NCBI RefSeq assembly: GCF_022179305.1
Contig: NZ_BPQP01000020.1
Span: 62,001 to 126,000 of the forward strand
Reading direction: 5' to 3'
Source of the DNA: Methylobacterium iners
GTDB lineage: Bacteria; Pseudomonadota; Alphaproteobacteria; Rhizobiales; Beijerinckiaceae
DNA length: 64,000 nucleotides
A program made the translations under genes and the position numbers. The notes below the pieces were generated by a model. The model worked only from the letters and a program-made list of their open reading frames with translations, ran no database searches and was not told the origin of the DNA. The number at the start of each line of letters is the position of its first letter. The first letter of the stretch is position 1. This document shows positions 9,568 through 19,992 of this stretch, one piece after another.

Positions 9568-11262
9568 TCACGCCGCCGGCTGGTCGTCCCTGAGCGCCCG
9601 GCGCAGTACCTTGCCGACATTGGTCTTGGGCAGGCTGTCGTGGAACACGACCTTGCGCGGCACCTTGTAGCCCGTGAGCTGCGAGCGGGCATAGGTGCGG
9701 ATCGCGTCGGCGGTCACCTCGTCCTCGCGCTTGACGACGTGGGCGACGACCATCTCCCCGGTCTCTTCGTTCTCGGCGCCGACGACGGCGCATTCGAGGA
9801 TCCCCGGATGCCCGGCCAGGACCTCCTCGATCTCGTTCGGGTAGACGTTGAAGCCCGAGACCAGGATCATGTCCTTCATCCGGTCGACGATCTTGAACTG
9901 CCCGTCCGCCTGTTGGACGGCGACGTCGCCGGTGCGGAAATAGCCGTCCGCCGTGGTCGCCCGCTCCGTCTCATCCGGGCGCTTCCAGTAGCCCGCCATC
10001 ACCTGAGGGCCCTTCACGCAGAGCTCGCCCGGCTCGCCCACCGGCGCGACCGATCCGTCCAGCGCCCGGATCGAGACGTCCGTCGAGGGGAGCGGGTACC
10101 CGATCGTGCCGGTCCAGTCCGTGACGCCGGCCGGGTTGACGCAGACCACCGGCGAGGTCTCCGAGAGCCCGTAGCCCTCGACGATGGCGTGGCCGGCGAC
10201 CGCCTTCCACTTCGCGGCGACCGGCCCCTGGATCGCCATGCCGCCGGCGATGGTGAACTCGATCTGCGAGAAGTCGACCTCGCCGATCTTGGGATGGTTG
10301 AGCAGGAGGTTGAACAGCGTGTTCACCCCCGAAAGGTGGGTGAAGCGGTTGGCCTTCAGGGTCTTGATGAAGCCGTCGGCGTCGCGCGGATTCGGGATCA
10401 GGAGGCAGCAGCCTCCAATTCTCATAAAGAAGAAGAAGCAGCAGGTCAGCGCGAAGATGTGATAGAGCGGCAGCGCCGTCACCATCACCCGCTGCTGACT
10501 GTCCTGCGGCGTGACGCCGAACCAGACCTGGGACTGGGTGACGTTCGTCATGATGTTGCGGTGGGTCAGCATCGCCGCCTTGGCGACGCCGGTGGTGCCG
10601 CCCGTGTATTGCAGGAAGGCGAGGTCGTCGGGCGAGACGGGCAAGCGCTTGCGCGGCAGGGCGCGGCCCTGGCGCAGGACCGCCTCGAACGTGGTCCCCA
10701 GCTTGCCCGGCAGCGCGTAGGCCGGCACCGCCTTCTTGATGTAACGGGAGGCGAGGCCGAGGACGCGGCCCTTGAGGCCGAGGCAATCGCCGGGGCCGAC
10801 GACGACGACCCGGTCCAGGCTCACGTTCGGCAGGGCCTCGGCGACGGTGTGGGCGAAGTTCTCGAGTACCAGGAGGATGCGGGCGCCGGAATCGTTGAGC
10901 TGCGCCGTCAGTTCCCGCGGGGTGTAGAGCGGGTTGACGTTCACGACTGTGCAGCCGGCGAGCAGAACGCCGAAGATGGCGACCGGATAGGCCGGCACGT
11001 TCGGCATCATCAGGGCGACGCGGTCGCCCTTGGCGACGTTCTGCGTCGCGAGCCAAGCCGCGAGCGCCTCGGCCGAGGCGCCGATGGAGGCGTAGGTGAG
11101 GAGCGAGCCGAAGCACTGGACCGCCGGGCGCTCGGCGAAGCGCTTCACGCTGTCGTCGAAGAGGTCGACCAGCGTGCCGACACTGCCCGCGTCGATCTTT
11201 GCCGGAACCCCCGGCGGATAGGAGGACAGCCACGGGCGCGCGGCGCCTCGGTCCTTAGCCAT
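9568..11262 (-). CDS. fadD: long-chain fatty acid-CoA ligase
   Basis: Activates fatty acids to acyl-CoA via an acyl-adenylate. The 564 residues contain the AMP-binding P-loop-like motif YTGGTTGVAKAAMLTH near residue 215, GYGLSETSPVV, the ATP-contacting YFRTGDV, and the FadD signature DRMKDMILVSGFNVYPNEIE, ending in LPKTNVGKVLRRALRD with the catalytic Lys. The start is ATG 11262 (MAKDRGAARPW); the same frame stays open upstream into the next gene, which is a high-GC artefact. The upstream membrane-protein gene is on the same strand, 62 nt away. Confidence 0.93.
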   Translation of the reverse strand: MAKDRGAARPWLSSYPPGVPAKIDAGSVGTLVDLFDDSVKRFAERPAVQCFGSLLTYASIGASAEALAAWLATQNVAKGDRVALMMPNVPAYPVAIFGVLLAGCTVVNVNPLYTPRELTAQLNDSGARILLVLENFAHTVAEALPNVSLDRVVVVGPGDCLGLKGRVLGLASRYIKKAVPAYALPGKLGTTFEAVLRQGRALPRKRLPVSPDDLAFLQYTGGTTGVAKAAMLTHRNIMTNVTQSQVWFGVTPQDSQQRVMVTALPLYHIFALTCCFFFFMRIGGCCLLIPNPRDADGFIKTLKANRFTHLSGVNTLFNLLLNHPKIGEVDFSQIEFTIAGGMAIQGPVAAKWKAVAGHAIVEGYGLSETSPVVCVNPAGVTDWTGTIGYPLPSTDVSIRALDGSVAPVGEPGELCVKGPQVMAGYWKRPDETERATTADGYFRTGDVAVQQADGQFKIVDRMKDMILVSGFNVYPNEIEEVLAGHPGILECAVVGAENEETGEMVVAHVVKREDEVTADAIRTYARSQLTGYKVPRKVVFHDSLPKTNVGKVLRRALRDDQPAA

Positions 11263-11324
11263 GTCGTTCCTCCCTTGCATGCGACGCGACGGCTTGGTGC
11301 CGCCTTCGTTCACATCTAAACCAT

Positions 11325-12056
11325 CTATCCGTAACCCGGCTGCGGGATCAACCCATGAGGGTGCGCGGCTTCCCGCGATCCACCGCTCTTGCGCAAAGCC
11401 GTCAGGAGCGTGTGGGGGAGGAAGGCGACGAGGAGGAGCGCGGCGGCAACGGCGAGGTCCTGGCCGGTCAGCGGCCGGCGCGGCCAAGCGCCGAACCCCG
11501 CCTCGCGGGCCAGCCCGAGGACAGCCGCGGCAAACCAGAGCGCGAGGAGACGCACGCCGAGCCCGCCCGCGCCGGCCAGGAAGGCACGCGGGACGCCGCG
11601 CTTCGGCCCAGCCGGCCGCCCGATCAGCAGGCTCCCGAGGCCGAGCCCCGTGCCGAAGACGAGGGCCGCCACGGCCGCGCCGATGGCGTAGGCCAGGATC
11701 ATCGGCTGCTGGGCGAGGAAGACGAGGCTGCCGCTGCCGAAACCGCCGCGCAGCACGAGCCCGCCGAAGGTCGGATAAAGGCTGAGGGCGAGGAGCAGCC
11801 CCGCACCGATGAGGCCGCCGAGCCCTCGCCGCGCGAGCGAGGCCGGCCCGGGGGCGGTGGCCGCGACGACGAGCCAGGCGAGACCGTACACGATCGCGAA
11901 GGCGAAGAGCGGATAGCGGTCGAGGAAGAAGCCGTAGCGGTAGGCCTCGGCCCATGCCGGCAGGGACGCGCGCTGGTCGAAACTCGTGGCCGCCGTCAGG
12001 CCGAGAGCCAGGAGCGCTGCTGCCAGCGGCAGGAGGGCGGAGACGCGGGGACTCAT
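11325..12056 (-). CDS. hypothetical integral membrane protein
   Basis: Encodes 243 residues with about six hydrophobic segments (for example LPLAAALLALGLTAATSF, FAFAIVYGLAWLVVAATA, LGGLIGAGLLLALSLYP, ILAYAIGAAVAALVFGTG), so an inner-membrane protein. No enzymatic or transport signature is recognised. It lies upstream of fadD on the same strand, separated by 62 nt, and could be co-transcribed with it. The C-terminal 25 residues are polar (HPHGLIPQPGYG). Confidence 0.7.
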   Translation of the reverse strand: MSPRVSALLPLAAALLALGLTAATSFDQRASLPAWAEAYRYGFFLDRYPLFAFAIVYGLAWLVVAATAPGPASLARRGLGGLIGAGLLLALSLYPTFGGLVLRGGFGSGSLVFLAQQPMILAYAIGAAVAALVFGTGLGLGSLLIGRPAGPKRGVPRAFLAGAGGLGVRLLALWFAAAVLGLAREAGFGAWPRRPLTGQDLAVAAALLLVAFLPHTLLTALRKSGGSREAAHPHGLIPQPGYG

Positions 12057-12120
12057 GTCCCGGCGCCCGCCAGTCTCGCAGGCTTTATGCTGGTTTCGCT
12101 CGGGAAGGCAGTCCCACCAC

Positions 12121-12241
12121 CTTTGTCATCCCGGGGCTGCGAAGTAGAGCCCGGGACCCAGAACCGCAGGTCGCGATCCAGCCTGTCTACGTCGGCGGCT
12201 ATGGGTTCCGGGCTCGCCTGCGGCGCCCCGGAATGACAAAG
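12121..12241. repeat. dispersed imperfect palindrome, copy A
   Basis: About 120 bp bounded by CTTTGTCATCCCGGGG and its near inverse CCCCGGAATGACAAAG, with inner pairs such as GAGCCCGGGACCCAGA against GGGTTCCGGGCTCG. It occupies the gap between pepA and the membrane-protein gene. Copies B, C and D at 21000-21120, 51270-51388 and 61940-62055 share ends and internal order. The layout resembles a REP/BIME-type or small MITE-like element. Confidence 0.8.
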
Positions 12242-12261
12242 TGGGATGATGGAACCCGGGC

Positions 12262-13758
12262 TCATCCCTCGTAATTGTCGCGCACGAGCCGGTCGAGCAG
12301 GCGCACGCCCCAGCCCGCACCCCAGCTCCGGTTGATCTCGCTCGACGAGGACGACATCGCCACGCCGGCGATGTCGAGATGTGCCCAGGGCACGTCGTTG
12401 ACGTAGCGCTTGATGAACGAGGCCGCCGTGGCCGCGCCGCCGTGGCGGCCGCCGGAATTCTTCATGTCGGCGAATTTCGAGTCGATCGCCTTGTCGTAGG
12501 CCGGGATCAGCGGCATCCGCCAGACCGTCTCGCCCGTGGCCTCGCCGGCGGCGGCGAGCTTGGCCGAGAGCTCGTCGTCGTTCGAGTACAGGCCGGCGAT
12601 GTCCTGGCCGAGCGCCACGATGATCGCGCCGGTGAGCGTCGCGAGGTCGATCATGAAGCGCGGCTTGTAGGCGCCCTGCACGTGCCAGATCACGTCGGCC
12701 AGCACGAGACGGCCTTCCGCGTCGGTGTTGATGATCTCGATGGTCTGGCCGGACATCGAGGTGACGATGTCGCCGGGGCGCTGGGCGTTGCCGTCGGGCA
12801 TGTTCTCGACGAGGCCGATGGCGCCGACCACGTTCACCTTGGCCTTGCGGGAGGCCAGGGCGTGCAGGGTCCCGACGACGCAGGCGGCGCCGCCCATGTC
12901 GCCCTTCATGTCCTCCATGCCGCCGGCCGACTTGATCGAGATGCCGCCGGAATCGAAGCAGACGCCCTTGCCGATGAAGGCGAGCGGCGCCTCGGCCGGA
13001 TCGGCGGCGCCGTTCCAGCGCAGGATCACCACCCGCGCCTCGCGGGACGAGCCCTGCGCCACCGCGAGCAGCGCGCCCATGCCGAGCTCGGCGAGCCGGG
13101 CCGGATCGAGCACCTCGACCTCGACGCCGAGCGTCCGCAATTCCTCGGCCCGGCGGGCGAACTCCTCCGGGTAGAGGATGTTCGGCGGCTCGTTCACGAG
13201 TTCGCGGGCGATGATGACGCCCTCCGTCACCGCGTCCGCCTCGCGCGCGGCGTTCCGGGCCGCGACGGGGTCCGCCACCATCAGGGTCAGCGCGGTGCCG
13301 CCCGCCTCCTCGCCCTCGGGCTTCTTCTTGGTCTTGTAGCGATCGAAGCTGTAGTGCCGCAGCCGCGCGCCCAGCGCGAAGTCCGCGGCGTTCTCGGGCG
13401 TGAGGGTGAGGCCGGTGGCAGCCAGGGCGACATGGGCCTGGCGGCCCTGGACCTTGCTCGCCGTGAAGCCGCCGAGCGCCGGCCAGTCGATCTTGGCGCG
13501 GTCCTTCTCGGAGCCGAGCCCGACCACGACGAGGCGGTCGACGTCGAGGCCCGTGGGCGCCGGAAGGCTCAAGGCGGAGAGGGACTTGCCTTTGAAACGC
13601 TCGCTCGCCGAGGCGCGGGCGACGAGGTCCGCGCCGGCCTGGCCGATCGTCTCGACGATGCCCGGCGCCAGGGCGAGGTCGTCGCCCACGAACAGGACGA
13701 GATCGCCTCGGCCGACGCGCCCGAGCGGTTCGAACGCGATCGTGATACCGTCCGCCAT
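12262..13758 (-). CDS. pepA: leucyl aminopeptidase
   Basis: Cytosolic M17 metallo-aminopeptidase with two divalent metal ions that removes N-terminal residues from peptides. The 498 residues show an N-terminal alpha/beta domain and a C-terminal catalytic domain with metal/catalytic motifs [11 protein letters not shown] near residue 250 and the family signature [13 protein letters not shown] near residue 340, plus [21 protein letters not shown] 13758 ([13 protein letters not shown]) fits the family; an in-frame ATG 15 nt upstream is possible. Divergently arranged to lptF with a 187-nt gap. Confidence 0.95.
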   Translation of the reverse strand: MADGITIAFEPLGRVGRGDLVLFVGDDLALAPGIVETIGQAGADLVARASASERFKGKSLSALSLPAPTGLDVDRLVVVGLGSEKDRAKIDWPALGGFTASKVQGRQAHVALAATGLTLTPENAADFALGARLRHYSFDRYKTKKKPEGEEAGGTALTLMVADPVAARNAAREADAVTEGVIIARELVNEPPNILYPEEFARRAEELRTLGVEVEVLDPARLAELGMGALLAVAQGSSREARVVILRWNGAADPAEAPLAFIGKGVCFDSGGISIKSAGGMEDMKGDMGGAACVVGTLHALASRKAKVNVVGAIGLVENMPDGNAQRPGDIVTSMSGQTIEIINTDAEGRLVLADVIWHVQGAYKPRFMIDLATLTGAIIVALGQDIAGLYSNDDELSAKLAAAGEATGETVWRMPLIPAYDKAIDSKFADMKNSGGRHGGAATAASFIKRYVNDVPWAHLDIAGVAMSSSSSEINRSWGAGWGVRLLDRLVRDNYEG

Positions 13759-13945
13759 GACCTGACTTTCCACATAGCTTCGTTTTCGGCTGCGCCGCCC
13801 TGGGGCCGCGGCGCCCGAGCCTCCTGTGTACCCGTTGAGCCGTAGAACGCAACGCGCTCCGGGTCGCCGTGAAACGGCCCGAATTAACGCGCCGAGAATG
13901 GGATGACGGCAGTGTGGGGGGCGACCGCACGACCCGTGAGAGCCG

Positions 13946-15115
13946 ATGAGCCAGATCGAGCGCTACATCTTCAGAATCGCGCTCGGGGCCTTCCTCGCCT
14001 GCCTGATCGGCCTGACCGGCACGATCTGGGTGACGCAGGCCCTGCGCGAGCTCGACCTGATCACGGCCAAGGGTCAGACGCTCCTCATCTTCCTCCTGAT
14101 CACCGGCCTCTCGATCCCGACGCTCATCACCGTGATCGCGCCCGCCGCCCTGTTCATCGCGGTGGTCTACGCTCTCAACAAGCTCAACGGGGATTCCGAG
14201 CTCATCGTGATGTCGGCGGCCGGGATGCAGCCGCGGCGCATCCTGCGGCCCTTCGCGACGCTCGGCCTCGCCGTGAGCTTCGCGGTGGCCTTCCTGACGA
14301 TCCAGGTGATGCCCTCGAGCTTCCAGGAGCTGCGCGACGTCGTCACCCGGGTGCGGGGCGATTTCATCGCCAACGTCGTCAAGGAGGGCCAGTTCACGAG
14401 CCTCGACAGCGGGCTCACCTTCCATTTCCGCGAGCGCGGCCCCGGCGGCGCCCTGCTCGGCCTGTTCATCCAGGACAAGCGCGAGCCGGGCAAATCGGTG
14501 GTCTACCTCGCCGAGCGGGGCGTCGCGACCGAGTATGACGGCCAGAGCTACCTCGCGCTGGAGAAGGGCAGCATCCACCGGCAACAGAAGGACAGCCGCG
14601 ATTCCTCGATCATCACGTTCGAGCGCTACACCGTCGACCTCGCGGCCTTCACGCCGCCGGACGGGGACGTGATCTACAAGCCCCGCGAGCGCTCGACGGC
14701 CCAGCTCCTGTTCCCCGACAAGACGGAGGGCTACTACCAGCTCCAGAAGGGCCGCTTCCGGGCCGAGTTCCACGACCGGCTCTCCTCCTGGCTCTATCCG
14801 CTGGCCTTCACCTTCATCGCCTTCGCGGCGTTGGGCGATCCACGGACCACCCGGCAGGGCCGCGGCCTCGCGGTGGCGGGCGCCATCCTCGCGGTGGTCG
14901 CCGCGCGCATCGCGGGCTTCGCCGCGACGAGCGCGGCGGCCCGCAGTCCCGGCGCCGTGATCGCGGTCTACGCCGTGCCGCTGCTGACCATCGGGTTCTC
15001 GAGCCTGATCATCTTCCACGGGCCGGCCATGCGGGCGGCCCGCGCCCGGCTCGCGGCCGGGATCGGCGGGCTCGTCGCCTCGCTCGCGGGCCGCCCGCGC
15101 CTCGGCGCCGGCTGA
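13946..15115 (+). CDS. lptF: LPS export ABC transporter permease LptF
   Basis: One of the two permease subunits of the LptB2FG complex that extracts lipopolysaccharide from the inner membrane and pushes it across the periplasm. The 389 residues have the YjgP/YjgQ layout: three N-terminal membrane helices (residues about 10-110, starting [17 protein letters not shown]), a periplasmic beta-jellyroll domain, and three C-terminal helices ([17 protein letters not shown] onward). It is first in a tight lptF-lptG-lptD run, 3 nt before lptG. Confidence 0.93.
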   Translation: MSQIERYIFRIALGAFLACLIGLTGTIWVTQALRELDLITAKGQTLLIFLLITGLSIPTLITVIAPAALFIAVVYALNKLNGDSELIVMSAAGMQPRRILRPFATLGLAVSFAVAFLTIQVMPSSFQELRDVVTRVRGDFIANVVKEGQFTSLDSGLTFHFRERGPGGALLGLFIQDKREPGKSVVYLAERGVATEYDGQSYLALEKGSIHRQQKDSRDSSIITFERYTVDLAAFTPPDGDVIYKPRERSTAQLLFPDKTEGYYQLQKGRFRAEFHDRLSSWLYPLAFTFIAFAALGDPRTTRQGRGLAVAGAILAVVAARIAGFAATSAAARSPGAVIAVYAVPLLTIGFSSLIIFHGPAMRAARARLAAGIGGLVASLAGRPRLGAG

Positions 15116-15118
15116 GCC

Positions 15119-16207
15119 ATGCTGATCGGCGCGACCCTCGGGCGCTACTTCGCGCTGCGCTTCCTGCGCACGGTGCTCGGCGTGTTCACCACCGTGTTCG
15201 CGCTGGTCTACACGCTCGACTTCGTTGAGCTGCTGCGCCGGGCCGGCGATGCCGAAGGCGCCTCCGCGGGCCTGATGGCGCAGCTCGCCCTCTACCGCAC
15301 GCCGGCGGTGGCCGAGGGCGTCCTGCCCTTCGCGATCCTGTTCGGATCGATGGCCGCCCTGCTCCAGCTCTCGCGCAAGCTCGAACTCGTGGTGGCCCGC
15401 GCCGCCGGCATCTCGGCCTGGCAGTTCCTGCAGCCGGGCGTGTTCGTGGCCCTGGCCCTCGGGCTCTTCACGGTCGGGATCTACAACCCCGTCTCGGCCC
15501 TCCTGAAGCAGCGCTCGACCGAGATCGAGGCCAAGATCTTCGCCCGATCCACCAAGGCGAGCTCGGGCAAGGACCTCTGGATCCGGCAGCGCAGCCTCGA
15601 CGGGCAGGCCATCATCCGCGCCGAGACGGCCATCGAGGGCACGACGACGCTGGCCGGCGTCTCCGTCTTCACCTTCGACGACGCGGGTGCCTTCCAGTCC
15701 CAGATCGAGGCGGCCCGGGCGAGGCTGCACGACGGCTACTGGGAGCTGCAGGACACCCGCCTGCTGCGGCAGGGCGAGCCGCCCGAGAGCTTCGACACCT
15801 ACCTGATCGCCTCGACCCTCGACCCCGGCCAGGTCCGCCAGCGCTTCACCCCCCCGGAATCTGTGCCTTTCTGGCAACTGGCCCCCACCATCGCACGGAC
15901 CGAGCGGGCGGGGTTGGATGCCACCCGCTACCGACTCCAGTACGATGTCCTGATGGCGAGGCCGCTGCTCTTCGTCGCCATGGTGCTCGTGGCGGCGACC
16001 GTTTCCTTAAGGTTCTTCCGCTTTGGTGGAGTGGGCCGGCTGGTGCTCGGCGGGGTGGCGGCGGGCTTCCTGCTCTACGTCGCCCGGCAGGTCATGGAGG
16101 GTCTCGGTGCGGCCGGGATCGTCGCGCCGACGGTGGCGGCATGGTTCCCCGCCGTGGTAGGGGGTCTTCTCGGTACGCTCACGCTTCTCTACCAGGAGGA
16201 CGGCTGA
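15119..16207 (+). CDS. lptG: LPS export ABC transporter permease LptG
   Basis: Second permease of the LptB2FG complex. The 362 residues have the same six-helix plus periplasmic jellyroll organisation as LptF, starting MLIGATLGRYFALRFLRTVLG and ending with membrane helices (RPLLFVAMVLVAATVSLRFFRFGG). The family segment GELRVxxAAGISxxxxLxP is represented by LVVARAAGISAWQFLQPG. Starts 3 nt after lptF; its TGA shares one base with the lptD ATG, indicating translational coupling. Confidence 0.93.
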   Translation: MLIGATLGRYFALRFLRTVLGVFTTVFALVYTLDFVELLRRAGDAEGASAGLMAQLALYRTPAVAEGVLPFAILFGSMAALLQLSRKLELVVARAAGISAWQFLQPGVFVALALGLFTVGIYNPVSALLKQRSTEIEAKIFARSTKASSGKDLWIRQRSLDGQAIIRAETAIEGTTTLAGVSVFTFDDAGAFQSQIEAARARLHDGYWELQDTRLLRQGEPPESFDTYLIASTLDPGQVRQRFTPPESVPFWQLAPTIARTERAGLDATRYRLQYDVLMARPLLFVAMVLVAATVSLRFFRFGGVGRLVLGGVAAGFLLYVARQVMEGLGAAGIVAPTVAAWFPAVVGGLLGTLTLLYQEDG

Positions 16208-18867
16208 TGCCGGTGACCTGGCAGGACGGCGCGACGGGGCTGCGGCAGGAGTTGGGACGCGCGTTGCGTAGGGTCGCCACCATCGCGGTTGCCGCCGGTC
16301 TGCCGGCGCTGCTCTCGGCCGCCGTGCCCACGGCGCTGGTGTCGGAGGCGGCTGCGCAGACGGCCCGCAGGCCCGCACAAGCCACGCCTTCCGCCAAGCC
16401 CTCGGCCAAGCCCGCCGAGCGCCTGCTCGTCGAGGCGCAGGAGCTCATCTACGACAACGACAACAACACGGTCACCGCCCGCGGCAATGCCGAGCTGACC
16501 TACGGCCCGCGCACGCTCCAGGCCGACCGCGTCCGCTACGACCGCAAGACGAGCCGCGTCTTCGCCGAGGGCAACGTTCGGCTCACCGACGAGACCGGCG
16601 CGGTGCTGACCGGCGAGCGGATGGAGCTGACCGACGACTTCAAGAACGGCTTCATTGATGCGCTTCGCATCCAGCAGACCGTCGAGGCCAAGGGCCAGCC
16701 CGTGCGGGTGCGCTTCTCGGCGCCGCGCGCCGAGCGGATCGAGGGCGACCAGACGAGCTTCGACTACGGCACCTACACCGCCTGCGAGCCCTGCAAGACC
16801 CGGCCGGAGAACCCGCCGCTCTGGCAGATCCGCGCCACCAAGATCGTCCACGACAACGTGACCCACGTCGTCGCCTTCGAGGAATCGACCCTCGAGATCG
16901 CCGGCATCCCGGTCGCCTACCTGCCCTATTTCGAGGCCGCCGACCCGACGGTGAAGCGCAAGACCGGCTTCCTGACGCCGCGCTTCATCTCCTCGACGGC
17001 GCTCGGCCAGGGCGTCGCCACGCCCTTCTTCATCAACCTGGCGCCGAACTACGACCTGACCCTCTCACCCGCCTTCCTGAGCAACCAGGGCGTGCTCGGC
17101 CAGGGCGAGTTCCGGCACCGGCTCGACACCGGCTTCTACAACCTTCGGCTCTCGGGCATCTTCCAGACGACGCCGAGCGCCTTCCTGCCAGGCCCGCTGG
17201 GCGCCGGCGACCGCGACTTCCGCGGCTCGGTCGAGTCCAAGGGCCAGTTCTACATCAACGAGAACTGGCGGGCGGGCTGGGACCTCGTCGGCGTCACCGA
17301 CAAGTGGTTCCTCGACAATTACCGCATCCGCAACCAGAGCATCGTCACGGACTACTTCCGCGAGGCGGTGTCGACGGCCTACCTGATCGGACAGGGCGAC
17401 CGCTCCTGGTTCGAGGCCCGGGCCTATTACTTCAAGAGCCTGTCGAGCTTCGACTGGCAGAAGGAACAGCCGATCGTCGCGCCCGTCATCGACTACGACA
17501 AGCGCCTCAACGGGCCGGACCCGCTCGGCGGCGAGGTCCGCTTCGAGTCGAACGTCACCAGCCTGACCCGCGAGGCCACGGACTTCCAGGGCATCCCGCG
17601 CACCGGGACCTACCTGCTGAGCCCGAGCGCCAACGGCATCAGCTACCCGCTCTACGACACCTGCACGATCTTCGCCCGGGGCGCCTGCCTGATCCGCGGA
17701 CTTGCCGGCACCAACACCCGCCTGTCCGCCCAGGCCTCCTGGCGGCGGACCTTCATCGACGATGCCGGCCAGGTGATCACGCCCTTCGCCTACCTGCGCA
17801 CGGACGCGTTCTTCGTCGATCCGCGCAATTCCGGCTACCAGAACGCGCTCGTCCAGAACATCACCACGCAGGATGGGGACTTCTCCGGCCGCGTCATGCC
17901 GGCGATCGGAATCGATTACCGCTACCCGTTCGTCAGCAATTTCGGGCCGCTCGGCGTCCACACCTTCGAGCCGATCGCCCAGGTGATCGCGCGGCCGAGC
18001 GAGACCCAGATCGGCCGGCTGCCCAACGAGGACGCCCAGAGCCTGGTCTTCGACGACACCTCGCTGTTCGAGTGGGACAAGTTCTCCGGCTACGACCGGG
18101 TCGAGGGCGGCGTGCGCACCAATCTCGGCGCGCAATATTCGGTGGTCACGCCGGCCGGCTGGTACGCCAACGTCCTGTTCGGCCAGTCGATCCAGGTCGC
18201 GGGCGTCAACTCGTTCCGGCGGGGCGACATCGCCAATGTCGGCCTGAACTCAGGGCTCGAGAGCCGGGCCTCCGACTTCGTCGGGCGCTTCCAGCTCTCG
18301 CCCAACCAGAACATCAGCCTGATCAGCCGCGCGCGCTTCGACAACACGGACCTGTCCGTCAACCGCTTCGAGACCGGCGCGATCGCCCGCCTCGCGCCCT
18401 TCGCGCCGGTTGACCTGTCGCTGTTCTACTCCTTCTACGAGGCGCAGCCGGCGCTCGGCTTCAGCCATCGCCGCGAGGGCCTGACGGCGTCGGCGACCTA
18501 TCACATCACGCCGAACTGGTTCCTGTCCGGCTCGGCGCTCGTCGACCTCACCCACTACCTCGACGTGCGCGACATCTACACCGACGCCCTCAAGACCTAC
18601 CTCGCCAATCCCATCGGCACCGCGCCGATCTACGAGAATCCCGGCCGGTTCTACTTCTCGGGCATGAGCCTCGGCGCCGGCTACCAGGACGAGTGCACCA
18701 CGGTCTCGGTGAACTACATCGTCTCGCCGATCGCCACGGCGCTCGGCACCCGCGAGCGCAACCAGACGGTCCTCCTGCGCGTCGAGCTGAAGACGCTGGG
18801 CGAGGCGGACCTGCGCCAGAACGTCGGCAACGCGACGACCGCGGACGGCATCGCCACGGTGCGGTAA
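16207..18867 (+). CDS. lptD: outer-membrane LPS assembly protein LptD
   Basis: Beta-barrel that, with the LptE plug, inserts LPS into the outer leaflet of the outer membrane. The 886 residues begin with a signal region (ALLSAAVPTALVSEAAAQ), then an OstA/LptA-like N-terminal jellyroll (LIYDNDNNTVTARGNAELTYGPRTLQADRVRYD), a CEPC motif in TACEPCKTRPENPP that is common in alphaproteobacterial LptD, and a long C-terminal barrel (about residues 230-886). ATG 16207 overlaps the lptG stop. Unusually, no surA-like chaperone gene follows; pdxA begins 32 nt downstream. Confidence 0.94.
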   Translation: MPVTWQDGATGLRQELGRALRRVATIAVAAGLPALLSAAVPTALVSEAAAQTARRPAQATPSAKPSAKPAERLLVEAQELIYDNDNNTVTARGNAELTYGPRTLQADRVRYDRKTSRVFAEGNVRLTDETGAVLTGERMELTDDFKNGFIDALRIQQTVEAKGQPVRVRFSAPRAERIEGDQTSFDYGTYTACEPCKTRPENPPLWQIRATKIVHDNVTHVVAFEESTLEIAGIPVAYLPYFEAADPTVKRKTGFLTPRFISSTALGQGVATPFFINLAPNYDLTLSPAFLSNQGVLGQGEFRHRLDTGFYNLRLSGIFQTTPSAFLPGPLGAGDRDFRGSVESKGQFYINENWRAGWDLVGVTDKWFLDNYRIRNQSIVTDYFREAVSTAYLIGQGDRSWFEARAYYFKSLSSFDWQKEQPIVAPVIDYDKRLNGPDPLGGEVRFESNVTSLTREATDFQGIPRTGTYLLSPSANGISYPLYDTCTIFARGACLIRGLAGTNTRLSAQASWRRTFIDDAGQVITPFAYLRTDAFFVDPRNSGYQNALVQNITTQDGDFSGRVMPAIGIDYRYPFVSNFGPLGVHTFEPIAQVIARPSETQIGRLPNEDAQSLVFDDTSLFEWDKFSGYDRVEGGVRTNLGAQYSVVTPAGWYANVLFGQSIQVAGVNSFRRGDIANVGLNSGLESRASDFVGRFQLSPNQNISLISRARFDNTDLSVNRFETGAIARLAPFAPVDLSLFYSFYEAQPALGFSHRREGLTASATYHITPNWFLSGSALVDLTHYLDVRDIYTDALKTYLANPIGTAPIYENPGRFYFSGMSLGAGYQDECTTVSVNYIVSPIATALGTRERNQTVLLRVELKTLGEADLRQNVGNATTADGIATVR

Positions 18868-18899
18868 GGAGGGTCCGCCCCTCGCCGGAGCGCGATCCC

Positions 18900-19919
18900 A
18901 TGAACGCCCATCGCCCCATCGCCCTGACCCTCGGCGATCCTGCCGGGATCGGCCCCGAGATCGCGCTCGCCGCCTGGCGCGCCCGCGACGCGGGTCCCGG
19001 CCTGCCGCCCTTCTTCCTCGTCGGCGACCCTGACTTCATCGAGCGACGCGCGAGCGAGATCGGGCTGCAGGTCCCGGTGGCGGAGGTCGGCCCGGACTGG
19101 GCGGTCGAGGTATTTCCCCGCGCGCTTCCCGTGATGCCGCTGCCGAGCGGCGCCCGCGTCGCGGCGATCGCGGGACGGCCCGACCCGGCCAATGCCGGGG
19201 CGACGCTCGAATCGATCACGACCGCGGTCGATCTTGTCCGATCCGGTACGGCCGCCGCCCTCGTCACGAACCCCATCGCCAAATACGTGCTGACGCAGGT
19301 CGGCTTCGCCTATCCGGGCCACACCGAGTTCCTGGCCGCCCTCGCCGTGCCGCCGGGCGAGCCCGTGCCGCTGCCGGTGATGCTGCTCTGGAGCGAGACG
19401 CTCGCGGTGGTGCCGGTCACGATCCACGTGGCCCTGCGGCAGGTGCCGGAGCTGCTGACCGGGGACCTCGTGACGCGCACGGCCCGGATCGTCGCGGCCG
19501 ACCTCACCCGCTGCTTCGGAATCGAGAGGCCCCGCCTCGTCCTGTCCGGCCTCAACCCCCATGCCGGGGAGGCCGGCACGATGGGCACGGAGGATCGCGA
19601 CGTGCTGGAACCCGCCGTCCTGGCCCTGCAGAACGAGGGCATCGACATCCGCGGGCCGCTGCCCGCCGACACCCTGTTCCACGAGCGCGCCCGGGCGACC
19701 TACGACGTGGCCCTGTGCCCGACCCACGACCAGGCCCTGATCCCGATCAAGACCCTGGCCTTCGACGAGGGCGTCAACGTCACGCTCGGCCTGCCCTTCG
19801 TGCGCACCTCGCCGGACCACGGCACCGCCTTCGACATCGCCGGCCGGGGCATCGCCGGCGCGGACAGCCTGATGGCGGCGCTACGCCTCGCGGCCAGGAT
19901 GGCGGCGCGATGCGGGTGA
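18900..19919 (+). CDS. pdxA: 4-hydroxythreonine-4-phosphate dehydrogenase
   Basis: NAD-dependent, metal-requiring dehydrogenase in the DXP-dependent pathway to pyridoxal phosphate; its product condenses with deoxyxylulose phosphate under PdxJ. The 339 residues carry the family opening ALTLGDPAGIGPEI, metal ligands in YPGHTEFLA, LSGLNPHAGEAGTMG and CPTHDQALIPIK, and the C-terminal GLPFVRTSPDHGTAFDIAG. ATG 18900 follows lptD by 32 nt. rsmA follows, an alphaproteobacterial pdxA-rsmA order. Confidence 0.96.
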   Translation: MNAHRPIALTLGDPAGIGPEIALAAWRARDAGPGLPPFFLVGDPDFIERRASEIGLQVPVAEVGPDWAVEVFPRALPVMPLPSGARVAAIAGRPDPANAGATLESITTAVDLVRSGTAAALVTNPIAKYVLTQVGFAYPGHTEFLAALAVPPGEPVPLPVMLLWSETLAVVPVTIHVALRQVPELLTGDLVTRTARIVAADLTRCFGIERPRLVLSGLNPHAGEAGTMGTEDRDVLEPAVLALQNEGIDIRGPLPADTLFHERARATYDVALCPTHDQALIPIKTLAFDEGVNVTLGLPFVRTSPDHGTAFDIAGRGIAGADSLMAALRLAARMAARCG

Positions 19920-19992
19920 GGCGCGGGTCCCCGCTCCTAGAGGGTGAGAGGCGTGCCCCCTCCGGGCAACGCAGGCCCCTCACCCCAACCCT

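Noticed and set aside
9400-11319. 639-codon plus-strand frame opposite fadD and msrP
   Set aside because: Antisense shadow; the minus-strand frames carry the clear FadD and MsrP motifs.
12053-15877. Very long minus-strand open frame (1274 codons) across pepA, lptF and lptG
   Set aside because: Low-complexity Arg/Gly/Ala product with no homology, antisense to well-supported genes; typical of high-GC DNA with few stops.
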